Assembly: GCA_006503535.1 (NCBI GenBank)
Contig: QYRS01000003.1
Location: 372,001 to 436,000, forward strand
Direction: 5' to 3'
DNA length: 64,000 nt
Source of the DNA: Arthrinium phaeospermum
Lineage: Eukaryota; Ascomycota; Sordariomycetes; Amphisphaeriales; Apiosporaceae
A program made the translations under genes and the position numbers. The notes below the pieces were generated by a model. The model was given only the letters and a program-made list of their open reading frames with translations, was not told where the DNA came from and ran no database searches. Each line of letters starts with the position of its first letter. Position 1 is the stretch's first letter. Below are positions 47,445 through 56,676 of the stretch, one piece after another.

Positions 47445-50207
47445 ATGGTCACACGAAACGAAACCCCAGGCAATGCCCCGAACAACGACAGGCCCGCTCC
47501 ATCCTTCAACATGCAAGGTGTGAGGCAGGAGCTCTGGTCTGCGACCGATTCCGACACCGACGGAGAGAACATTTGGGGCGACGCAAGACAAACGCAAGAC
47601 ACAACCTCTGCTGCCGCCCAGTCAGCGCCTCGTATTGTCCCCGACTCTTTACGACCTGGCACTGCAACCCAGAACCCGTTCGGCAACGATGCCGGTAACC
47701 CATGGAACGAGGACGACGGACAAGCGAGTGCCCCATCGCAACCCGGGTCAAAAGGCGGGCTAGAACACGTGCCTACAGTCTTGCGGCCAGGCGGCCGATC
47801 AGAGACAAATCCATTTAAGAGGAAGCCTCTGTCATCTACGAATACCGGCCAGAGCGCGGCCAAATCGGCACCCACCGATCCGCCGCCCGCCCCTCCGACG
47901 AATGCCTTCTCTCAGTTGCAACTTAACGAGTCCGAACAAGGCGCAAATCCTTGGAAGCCGGCTGTTGAAGAATCTAAAACATCGCTTGCGCCGCCTCCTG
48001 TCAATTCCATACCGGACCAAGACAGCGGTAACAACGTGTGGGGCTCTGGTGCCCCTTCCAGACAGCCGTCCCCGAACACCCGAGCGCACTCTCCGGCTAT
48101 TGTGTCATTACCGTCGGAAGGCGAGTCTTCGGCTTGGGATGACGATATAGTGGCCAAGCCCACGCTTGGGCATGTGCCGCACAAGTCGCTTGAAGAGCAG
48201 GAGTTTTCGCAAGATTCCCATGTCTGGGACGATCTTGCTCAGCTGGACAAGGGCAAGGCGCCCGCCCACGCGGGACCAAACCAACCAAGATCCGCTGATG
48301 ATTGGAATTTGATAGATCATGACCCACAGCCAGTCAGTCTCTCTAGACAGAGCACTTGGGAGAACTTTGACGAGCCGGAGCCGGAGCCAGAGGTAGAGCC
48401 AAAGCGAGAGCCAGAGAACAAACAAGCAAGACAAGAACAACCAACACAAAAGCCACCAACACCTACAGTTGATGCTATTGAGGTGCCTGCGCCCGCCTTG
48501 CCGCCACGCACCTCCGAGGATGTCCCACCGCCTCAACCGCCACGGACTCAGTCCCCCAGCGCACCAAACAAGAACGAAACATATCAGATCAAGAACATAA
48601 ATTGGCATGATGTGTCCGCGGGTCAAAACCCAAGGAAATCCCCGATTCTCGTTCAGAACGCCAATGGCCCGTGTCCATTGGTCGCCCTCGTGAACGCCCT
48701 GACCTTGACAACTCCGGCCGATTTGACTAACACCGTTTTGGTGGAGACACTACGATCGCGAGAGCAAATCAGCTTGAATCTTTTATTGGAGGCGGTCTTC
48801 GATGAACTGATGTCTCCCAGGAGAACCAAGTCCGACGTAGCGCTGCCCGATGTGAGCGAGCTCTATGCCTTCCTGAAGGGTCTACAGACGGGCATGAACG
48901 TCAACCCGCGATACATTCCTACCCCTGAGCTGATCAATGCTCACAAACGGACGTCCCTTACCCATGTGCATCCGTCTGAGCGAGGCGATCTCATCCCAGG
49001 GACCTTCGAGGATACCCGCGATATGAAGCTGTACGCCACATTTTCCATCCCTCTTATCCATGGCTGGCTTCCGGCCAAAAACGACACCGTGTATGAAGCC
49101 TTTGATCGCCAGGCATCATCATACGACGACGTGCAAAGCCTGCTATTCCACGAGGAAGAACTCGAAGATAAGCTTAGCGCACCGTCGAGCGCAGGACTCA
49201 CGGAACAAGAACAGCAGATGTACCAGGACATCATGAACATCAAAACGTTCCTGGCTACTTCGGCAACCCAGCTGACTCCGTGGGGGTTGGACGTGATAAC
49301 GAAATCCGTACGACCAGGTACATTTTCGATTCTTTTCCGCAACGATCATTTCTCCACACTGTATAGACATCCGCAGACGTTACAGCTCCTGGTGCTCGTG
49401 ACAGATGCAGGCTATCATTCGCATGACGAAGTCGTCTGGGAATCGCTTGTCGACGTCAACGGAGAGCGGGCAGAGTTCTTCTCCGGGGACTTTCGGCTCG
49501 TGGGCGGCCCCCAGCATCAGCAGTCGCTTCAGGAAACTGCTCGGGCTTCGACCAGCGGTAGCCGAGGTCGCCGCAGCACGTCCGACGCGGACAATGTGCC
49601 GGTTTCTCCGACTATTGAGCAAGAAGATCGCGACTTGGCGTTAGCGCTTCAGCTGCAAGAGGAAGAAGACGAGAGGCACCGCACCGAGCAAGCAGCTCGG
49701 CAGCGCGAAAGACAGCTTTCGGAGCAGTTTATTGAACAACAAGGCCGAGGCGGAAACGCTCGCACAGGGCCCCGGGGTAGAGGCGGTAACAGCGTGTCTT
49801 CCTCTCGTGGCGGGTCTACTAGCCAGCTCAACATTCCGGTCCGGGCGAGTAGCAACAGCCTCAACAGCCCCGCTCGGAATGGTAGACCGGCACAGCAGCA
49901 GCAGCCAATTAGACCGCTCGTCCCGCCAGCTAACAACCGGACTCATCGCCCTACCGATGGGGAGGATGATGATGCGCCACCGAGCTACGAACAAGCTTCC
50001 AAGGCTACCCCCTATGTCCCACCGGCTGGACACCCGAGTCACCCCGAGAGTAGCCCGGGTAGCTCCACTCGAGGACGTAGAGGCAATCTCACAGGGGGCC
50101 CGTCCAGGGTCAGCCTCGCTGGGAGCAGCAATGCGGGCCGGGGCAGACCCCCGCCGGTAGCCGCACAGAGCGCCGATGATCGACACAAGGATTGCGCCGT
50201 CATGTAA
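47445..50207 (+). CDS. MINDY-family deubiquitinase (FAM63/Miy1 type) with C-terminal CaaX box
   Basis: Single exon, 920 residues, frame intact. Residues 1-370 are Pro/Ser/Asn-rich and disordered-looking (repeated NPW/NPF patches). The MINDY domain starts at ~385 (YQIKNINWHDV). The catalytic Cys is Cys410 in QNANGPCPLVAL, and the catalytic-His region is FRNDHFSTLYRH. MINDY enzymes trim Lys48-linked ubiquitin chains from their ends. A MIU/UIM-like ubiquitin-binding helix follows (QEDRDLALALQLQEEEDER), then an Arg/Gly/Ser-rich tail. The last four residues are CAVM, a CaaX prenylation box of the farnesyl type (Met at X), implying membrane attachment. The start ATG at 47445 is the first in frame and just precedes the low-complexity region. 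Confidence 0.9.
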   Translation: MVTRNETPGNAPNNDRPAPSFNMQGVRQELWSATDSDTDGENIWGDARQTQDTTSAAAQSAPRIVPDSLRPGTATQNPFGNDAGNPWNEDDGQASAPSQPGSKGGLEHVPTVLRPGGRSETNPFKRKPLSSTNTGQSAAKSAPTDPPPAPPTNAFSQLQLNESEQGANPWKPAVEESKTSLAPPPVNSIPDQDSGNNVWGSGAPSRQPSPNTRAHSPAIVSLPSEGESSAWDDDIVAKPTLGHVPHKSLEEQEFSQDSHVWDDLAQLDKGKAPAHAGPNQPRSADDWNLIDHDPQPVSLSRQSTWENFDEPEPEPEVEPKREPENKQARQEQPTQKPPTPTVDAIEVPAPALPPRTSEDVPPPQPPRTQSPSAPNKNETYQIKNINWHDVSAGQNPRKSPILVQNANGPCPLVALVNALTLTTPADLTNTVLVETLRSREQISLNLLLEAVFDELMSPRRTKSDVALPDVSELYAFLKGLQTGMNVNPRYIPTPELINAHKRTSLTHVHPSERGDLIPGTFEDTRDMKLYATFSIPLIHGWLPAKNDTVYEAFDRQASSYDDVQSLLFHEEELEDKLSAPSSAGLTEQEQQMYQDIMNIKTFLATSATQLTPWGLDVITKSVRPGTFSILFRNDHFSTLYRHPQTLQLLVLVTDAGYHSHDEVVWESLVDVNGERAEFFSGDFRLVGGPQHQQSLQETARASTSGSRGRRSTSDADNVPVSPTIEQEDRDLALALQLQEEEDERHRTEQAARQRERQLSEQFIEQQGRGGNARTGPRGRGGNSVSSSRGGSTSQLNIPVRASSNSLNSPARNGRPAQQQQPIRPLVPPANNRTHRPTDGEDDDAPPSYEQASKATPYVPPAGHPSHPESSPGSSTRGRRGNLTGGPSRVSLAGSSNAGRGRPPPVAAQSADDRHKDCAVM

Positions 50208-51309
50208 AGCGGTGACACGACACCATGCATTTTTCATCTCTTAACTTAAGTTGCATTTTTCTACATGGGAATTGGGTAATCGGGACTGAGGGACCTGGCA
50301 TATGGGTGCCAGAAACGGCTTGGGTTAATGGGGCAGCGATTGCGCATGATGGCGACGTTTCACCAATGCTTAACGATCATCAGGGCCACCGTGTGTTCTT
50401 CGTCCTGGACAGACACGTACATATCGCCCCTTCTCAAGTCAGGGTCACGAGGGATTTGTCTTCTTCCGTCATGGTTTCCAGCGTTTCGCGTGGAGTTTGG
50501 GTCGGACAAGTTTTATTATCAAGGGAGACGGGGCCACCAGGGAAAGGATCACTTGGTATAAGACAAGACGGGGCCTGTAGATGGAACTGCATCGCGTATT
50601 TGAGTATCTATACGGGGCAACATTATCATTAGCAGTAGCAGCATTTGCGGTAATAGAAATGGTCTTGGATGAGTGTGCGTTAGTATCAATGGTTGAAATG
50701 CGTGGTGTGGGAGTTCCTACTTATACATGTTGTCGTCAAGTCAGAAGTAACATCAAGTAGACGCCGGGATAACCAGGCTAATCGCCTATACTTAAAGCAC
50801 TCGAATGAAATAATCAGTAGTAATAAATAACTAACCGAGTGTAATAATCACCCGATCACTCGTATAATTATATTTACAATTGTATCAATTGCCAGCTGTC
50901 GGGGGAAGCCTGGCTGTTTGATTAGTACGGTGTCTTGTTGATGTCCCTACTGGTCAAGTGCCCTTACAGAAACCAATCGCTCCTAAATAGGAGGCGCCTG
51001 ATATTAAGTCAAGACACCTACTATGATGCTTCATTCCTTAGTCTGGGTATTTGGTTCCTCAGTGTGCGCAACTGGGAGAATTCTATTTGGCGGCTGAATT
51101 CCTGATCTAAGACACACAATTTGTTTGCCCGGTCACCCTGCCTAGCGACCGCCGTGAATAATACCGAACCCATGCCAGTCGGCTTCGAGGACTAGAGTAT
51201 AAGGAGTCACCGGGCCCCATTCATTCATCTGGTTGTTACTGAGACCCTAAGCCCCCGAAATCAAGACTCACTGCCCACGAAAGAATACCCTATCTCGCAG
51301 TCTCCCACC
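50208..51309. other. Intergenic, AT-rich centre
   Basis: About 1.1 kb. The first part is the MINDY 3' region. 50790-50900 is strongly AT-rich with AATAAT/GTAATAATCA words and CGAGTG / CACTCG inverted pairs. The last ~150 bases are the promoter of the small secreted protein. Confidence 0.5.
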
Positions 51310-51649
51310 ATGCAGATCTCCTACCTCCTCACCGGCCTGCTGGCCCAAATGAGCCTGTAAGTCCACGAACCCAATTATTCCCCAGAGCCAACCCGAAATT
51401 CCCGTTCTCGTCCCTAACCCCCACCATCGCAGCACGCTCGCCAAACCCGCCATCACCCCCGCCGCCCAGCTGTCGGCCCGCGACTTCCTGCAGGGCCGCG
51501 AGATCGTGGGGACGGACCCGCGCGACCAGTACGACCAATCCGGTCTGCCGGGGTACTGCACCGCCAACGTGCTGTGCTACCAGGGGTGCTTCCAGCAGAT
51601 TGTGCCCAAGGGGCAGTGTAAGGGGTGTCCGGGGTGCGACCTTCTGTAG
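51310..51649 (+). CDS. Small secreted cysteine-rich protein (87 residues)
   Basis: Two exons, 51310-51356 and 51433-51649, with a GTAAGT donor and CGCAG acceptor. The N-terminus MQISYLLTGLLAQMSLTLA is a signal peptide with likely cleavage after the Ala of TLA. The mature part (~68 residues) has six Cys, all in the last third: GYC, LCYQGC, GQCKGCPGC. Six Cys fit three disulphides. I recognise no family, and size, signal peptide and Cys content match the class of small secreted proteins that fungi use outside the cell, including candidate effectors. The gene was missed by a simple ORF scan because exon 1 is only 47 bases. The ATG is in an ACCATGC context. The neighbouring MINDY and carboxylase genes give no hint of its role. 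Confidence 0.7.
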
Positions 51650-51761
51650 GGTGCTGGCTGCTGTGGGCTATGGATGCTATGTGGAGGGGAGGGTTGGACT
51701 GTGTAGGGGTGAATGGGGGTGGGGACTGGGGATCAAGATGGTCGCTGGATATTTTGAGATA

Positions 51762-51800
51762 GGGTAAGGGTTAGGCTAAGGGGCAGGGTAGGGTAGGGGT
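51762..51800 (+). repeat. Degenerate telomere-like (GGGTTA) tract
   Basis: Reads GGGTAA, GGGTTA, GGCTAA, GGGGCA, then GGGTA twice and GGGG, about six imperfect units of the TTAGGG telomeric hexamer used by filamentous fungi. It lies ~110 bases after the secreted-protein stop. It is G-rich in all units and therefore also quadruplex-prone. It could be an interstitial telomeric relic or simply a G/T/A-biased 3' region. Confidence 0.5.
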
Positions 51801-51955
51801 TTTGGTAATTATTTGGAAGATGGTGGATATGTTGAACACTCGACTGTGGCGGTAGTTGATATTGAATACATGATGTCCCTTAACAGAGTAACCCGAGGAT
51901 AGACGAAGCATCTCCGGATCGTTTGTTCACTTGTAGGATGTAGGATACCTCCATC

Positions 51956-53769
51956 TCATGCGAACGACGGCTTCAGCGTCCCCGCCCTCCGCTGCGCCAA
52001 CCTCTCCTCCATCAACTCCCCATACACGTGCTCGACCCAGCCACAGACCACGCCCCGCGTATCCGCCGGATCGATAATCTCCTCGACTCCGAACGCATTC
52101 GCCGTCCGCACGGGGTTCATGAGCCCCTCGTACTCCGCCTCCAACTCCCGATACAGCTCGGCCGCCCTCTCTGGCCCCCCTCGCCTCTCGGCCTCGCGCA
52201 GCTCGTGCGCGTGCCCGACCTCGATCCCGCCCTTGAGCGGCAGGGACCCCAGTCGCCGCTGGGCCACGCCACCCGCATCCGCGGGTCCCGGCAGTCGAGC
52301 ATGACCCCGCCCGCGACGCCGTACACCCGGCGCGTGACGACGCTGAAGACGGGCATCGTGGTCGCGTAGTACGCCAGCGCCAGGTTGACGCCGTGCCGCA
52401 TCGTCGCCGCGCGCTCGGCGGCGGTGCCCACCGCGTAGCCGGGGATGTCGACGAACTGCAGGACGGGCAGGTTCATGACGTCGCAGAGCTTGAGGTGGCG
52501 CGTGAGCTTCTGCGAGCCCGCGGCGTCGAGCGCGCCGCCCGTCGCGCTCTCGCAGTTGTTGGAGATGATGCCCACCGGCCGGCCCGCCAGCCGGGCGAGG
52601 CCGACGAGGGCGGTGGTGCCCCAGAGGGCGCCGATCTCGAAGAAGGAGGCGCGGTCGACGACCAGCTGGATGATGCGGCGCGGGTCGTACATGCGCTCTT
52701 TGCGGCGGGGGATGATGGTTCGGAGCGCGGGGTCGCGACGGTCCGGGGGGTCGTCGACGTTTGGGATCACGGGCGGTGCGGAGAAGCCCGAGTTGGGGAG
52801 GTAGCTGAGGACGGTGCGGATCTGTTGGAACGCATGATGCTCGTCAGTGGCGAGGTTGTCAATCGTGCCGTTGCGACAGTGCATGTCCGGGCCCCCGAGC
52901 TCGCTCAGCGTCAGGCCCTCCTCGAACGTGGCCCCCTCGACCACCTTGGGCCCTGCGTTGAAGAGACTGCCGACATTCGCCGCCATGACGCTGAAATGGC
53001 AAACCGTCACGCGCGCGGCTCCCAGTCCGATCGAGGGCCCCAGCGCCGCACCCAGGTTCGGGATTCCCAAGTTGAGCTGCTGGACGACGTGCTGGAACGC
53101 TGGCAGCGGAGGGACGTAGGAGAACCCGTTCTTCCGGATGCTCGTGACGGACCCTCCTCCAGAAGAGCCATCCACCAGCTTCACGATGGGGATTCGCAGC
53201 GAGAGTGCCAGCTTCTCGATGTACTCGGTCTTCTCCCAGAGCGCGCCGTCCGCGTGGCCGGCGCGGAGACTGTAGTCATCCGCCGTGAAGACAATCTTGC
53301 GCCCGTTGAGCTTGCCGAAGCCCTGGACGCTGTTGCTGGGCTTGAAGCCCTCGATGGTCTCCTCCTCTGCCTCACGGAACTGCTGCCCACTGGTGCCGTC
53401 GGCGGCCGGGGGTGGTTTTCGCTTGCCCCATTTCACCTCGCCCGTCACGCTGCCGACCTCTCGGAGACTGCCCTTGTCCAGGAGCGCGTCCACCCGCTCC
53501 CAAACCCACAGCTTGCCGGCCTCCTTCTGGCGCCGGTAGCCGCGGCGTTCTGGATCTGGGGTGCGGGCAAGCTTACGCAGGGTCGCCAGTTGCCCGAGGC
53601 GGTCCGAGTAATCTGCGGGAGGGCCTGATATCGACGCCCTCCTCCGGCCCTTCCGTTTTGGGGCTTTTGATGGTTCACTCTCCTGACGCTCTTTGCTGTT
53701 CAAATGGCCGGCGACCTGTTTCAGCCGGTCGCTTGCCTGCTGCTTGATGTTTTCATCGGCTCCCATCAT
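51956..53769 (-). CDS. Acyl-CoA carboxylase, carboxyltransferase (beta) subunit, with PTS2
   Basis: Read on the minus strand from ATG 53769 to TGA 51956, ~604 residues, no intron. One frame break at CCCC 52247-52250: one more G in the mRNA joins RVAWPSGDWG to SLPLKGGIEVGHAHEL. The fold is the double crotonase carboxyltransferase: N-half KIVFTADDYSLRAGHADGAL, IVKLVDGSSGGGS; C-half GRPVGIISNNCESATGGALD, LPVLQFVDIPGY, GVAGGVML. The subunit moves CO2 from carboxybiotin to an acyl-CoA. Residues 15-23, RLKQVAGHL (bases 53701-53727), match the PTS2 consensus (R/K)(L/V/I)x5(H/Q)(L/A) exactly and sit where PTS2 must, near the N-terminus. The partner subunit starts 583 bases away, divergently. The basic residues 30-45 (KAPKRKGRRR) are unusual. 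The substrate (propionyl-, methylcrotonyl- or geranyl-CoA-like) is not decided by what I can see. Confidence 0.85.
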
Positions 53770-54352
53770 GCCATGCCATGTGTGATGCGAATGAAAGGAC
53801 GAGCAAATACCAACTACACTTACACCTTAGGACTGGATGTGTAGAGGGCTGGCATAACATCCAAGATTTACATACTGATTTTGCGCTTAAGTTGCTTCTT
53901 TTCTCAAGAATCCAACCCCCTCTGGCAGGCTCAGTGGTGGGTGAAGCTTGCAGACCTCGGCAGGCCCCCCAATCGGCAGATCCCCCGCAGTTACCCTGCA
54001 GCGTAGTGGGTTCTCCCCGCCATACCCCGGCTCTAAGGCCACTAAAACGCGGGTGGGGAGTACCTTATGCAGTTCACTACTTCATGTGGCGGTAGTCGCA
54101 TCAATTGATACTTTACTGATGAAATGCTGGGAGACATGTGCCTAAATAAACAAAAAGAAGCAATCTCAATTTACCGGATTGTCCGTCTCTGTTTTGACTG
54201 ATATCCGGTGTTTCAGCGTGGCCTCGATATGGCAGCAGACAATATTTACACGAGATTCTGTGCAGCATAGTTGAATTATTCACCAAAAGTCGAATAAACT
54301 GATTGAGTCGTAGACAGCGCTCTAGAAGAGGTACACGGCCACGATACGCACA
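53770..54352. promoter_or_regulatory. Bidirectional promoter of the two carboxylase subunits
   Basis: 583 bases between the start codons of the carboxyltransferase (-) and the biotin subunit (+). The shared region would let one regulator set both subunits in proportion, as needed for a hetero-oligomer. No specific operator is recognised. Confidence 0.65.
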
Positions 54353-56496
54353 ATGGATCTGCCAGGCCACCCACCGCGGCGGAGGATAAAACGACTTCTC
54401 ATCGCCAACAGGTACGTATCCTTAAAACACCCCTCGACGTCCTTTTGCTCGAGATGTTCTTCCTTAGCTAAGTCCTCACAAGAGGCGAAATCGCCACCCG
54501 CATCCTCCAAGCCGCCCGCGAAGCCCAAATCGAAACCTTCGCCCTCGTGACCGCCAACGACAAGGTCCACGCCCGCCACGCCCGCCGCGTCCTGGAGCTC
54601 CCCTCGCCCAAGTCCTACCTGGACATCGACCTCCTGGTACGTCTGGCCCGGGACCACGGCATCGACGCCGTGCACCCGGGCTACGGCTTCCTCTCGGAGT
54701 CCGCCGAGTTCAGCCGCCGCATGTGGCACGACGCCGGCGCCGTCGTCATCGGCCCCGGCTGGGCGACCCTGGAGCGCACGGGCGACAAGCTGGCCGCGAA
54801 AGCGCTGGCGAGGCGGTGCGGTGTCCCGACGTTGCTGGCGAGCGCTGAGCCCACGGGCCGCGTCGAGGATGTGTTGGCGTTCGCGCGGGGGCGGGCTGGG
54901 GGGCTCCCCATCATGCTGAAGGCCGTTGACGGCGGGGGCGGGAAGGGCATTCGTCTGGTACGGACCGAAGCGGATCTCGAGAGCGCGGCGGCGCGCGCCA
55001 TGGCCGAGAGCCCCTCGCGGCAGATCTTCGTGGAGCGGGCCGCCGTCGATGGGTTTCGCCATGTCGAGGTGCAGATCGTTGGCGACGGGTCGGGGAGGGT
55101 GCGGCACCTGTGGGAGCGCGAGTGCAGCGTCCAGCGGCGGTATCAGAAGGTGGTCGAGATGGCGCCGAGCACCATTAGCAACCGTCAGTTTGTGGCGGCC
55201 ATCATCGATGCCGCGGTCCGCATGGCCGAGGATGTGAAATACATGTCCTTGGGCACGTTCGAGTTCTTGGCAAACCCGGACACGCGCGAGTTCTTTTTCC
55301 TCGAGGTCAACCCGCGGCTCCAGGTCGAACACACCGTCACCGAGTGTATCACGCACGTGGACTTGGTCAAGGCCCAGCTGGAAATCGCGCAAGGTGTCGC
55401 TTTGGACGACGCGCTTCTTCCACTGGCCGCAGGCTTCACATCGTCGTCAATTAATCCAGCCGACCCCCCGCGGCTATCGTCAGTTCAGCTACGTCTGACG
55501 GCCGAAAATGTCCACAATAACTGGTCCATCAGTATCGGCCGCATCACCAACTTCGCGTTGCCGGGCGGCAACGGGGTTCGGGTCGACACCCATCTCGTCC
55601 CCGGGACCCCGACCGTGGTGGCTGCTGACTTTGATAGCTTGCTGGCCAAGATCATCGTCACGGGTGCCTCCTGGAACGACGTGGTGGCCAAGTGTCGGCG
55701 GGCGTTGGAGGATACCCGCATCGATGGGGTCAAGACCAACCTGGACATCCTGCGCGCCATCGTGGCCAGCCCAGACTTTGCCAACGGCGCGTGCGATACT
55801 TCGTGGCTGGAGCGGGAGCTGCCGCGGCTCCTGGAAACGGGCAAGAGGATCTCGGAGGACCTGGTCTCGGCGGCTGCTGATCTAGGCACTCGAGATGACT
55901 CTTCCGTCTCCCCGGCGGTGGCGGGGGGCTCCGGTTCCAGCGTTCTCCTACGCAAAGGCGATGCGTGGGCCCTGAAGCTCACTCCCAAGGCGGATGTCAA
56001 CTCTAAGCAGACCTCGGAACCCCAAGTACATCACCTAAAGCTCTCCCGCGTCCTCCGCAATGAGTTCCCCTCCCTCCTGCGCGCCGAGGTGGAATACTCG
56101 CACCCCAACACCACCACGGATCCTCAGACCTTCCTGCTAGAAGCGGCCAGCAGCACCGCCTCAGCCGGCTCCGTCCTTGCCGAGGGAAAGCACCGCCACG
56201 GCGACGCGGGCGACCCGTCCCATATCGTCGCGCCGTTCCCGGGGAAGCTGGTCGAGGTCCTGGTGGACGAGGGGGACGTCGTGGCGCCGGGCCACGTCGT
56301 CTGCGTCGTGCAGCAGATGAAGATGGAGCTCGAGGTGCGGGCGGCGCGCGGGGGGAGGGTCCGTTGGGTCACCGAGGCCGAGGACGGGGAGGACATTGCC
56401 GAGGGGACCCTCATTGCTGAGTTGGAGGACGTCGAGGTTGCTGCTGTGGGTGTGCCGCTCGGGGGAGGGGAGGGGGCGAGGGTGGCGAAACTGTGA
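54353..56496 (+). CDS. Acyl-CoA carboxylase, biotin carboxylase/biotin carrier (alpha) subunit, ends in PTS1
   Basis: Exons 54353-54411 and 54483-56496 (GTACGT donor, CAAG acceptor), 690 residues, frame intact. The biotin carboxylase domain begins KRLLIANRGEIATRILQAAR. It has the ATP-grasp glycine loop DGGGGKGIRLV, HVEVQIVGDGSG, the catalytic EVNPRLQVEHTVTE, and the C-terminal BC part (RLTAENVHNN, VVAKCRRALEDTRIDGVKTN). The last ~75 residues are a biotinyl domain (APFPGKLVEVLVDEGDVV) with the biotin-accepting Lys in QQMKME. The size and BC-BCCP order equal the alpha subunits of two-subunit acyl-CoA carboxylases, not the ~2200-residue fungal Acc1. The short N-terminus (MDLPGHPPRRRIKR) is not a clear mitochondrial presequence, unlike methylcrotonyl-CoA carboxylase. 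The final residues are ARVAKL: AKL fits the PTS1 consensus [SAC][KRH][LM], so import into peroxisomes is predicted. Confidence 0.9.
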
Positions 56497-56676
56497 AGGG
56501 GTGGGTGCTGATCCCCAGGGCGAGTAGTAGAGGACATTGGCAAATAAACGGTCTCAGCAGACGAGGTGGGAGTTGGGCTTGTCTCGAAAGGACGGTTATA
56601 TTGCCGGAGATGAAAGTAGTAATTAATCTCTCCGTGGCCTTTCATATCCATGTGCGAGCCAAATCCCGTGGTAAAG

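Noticed and set aside
52393..53628. Long plus-strand open frame (411 codons) opposite the carboxyltransferase gene
   Set aside because: It is the antisense shadow of a GC-rich coding region; composition is Arg/Ala/Gly/Val-biased and no family motif is present, while the minus strand encodes a clear carboxyltransferase.
23371..53769. Programmed ribosomal frameshifting as an explanation for the frame breaks
   Set aside because: Breaks occur in unrelated genes, several per gene, in both directions and without slippery heptamers or conserved structures; sequence error is simpler.
54322..55392. Long minus-strand open frame (356 codons) opposite the biotin carboxylase gene
   Set aside because: Antisense shadow; the plus strand has the ATP-grasp and EVNPRLQVEH motifs.
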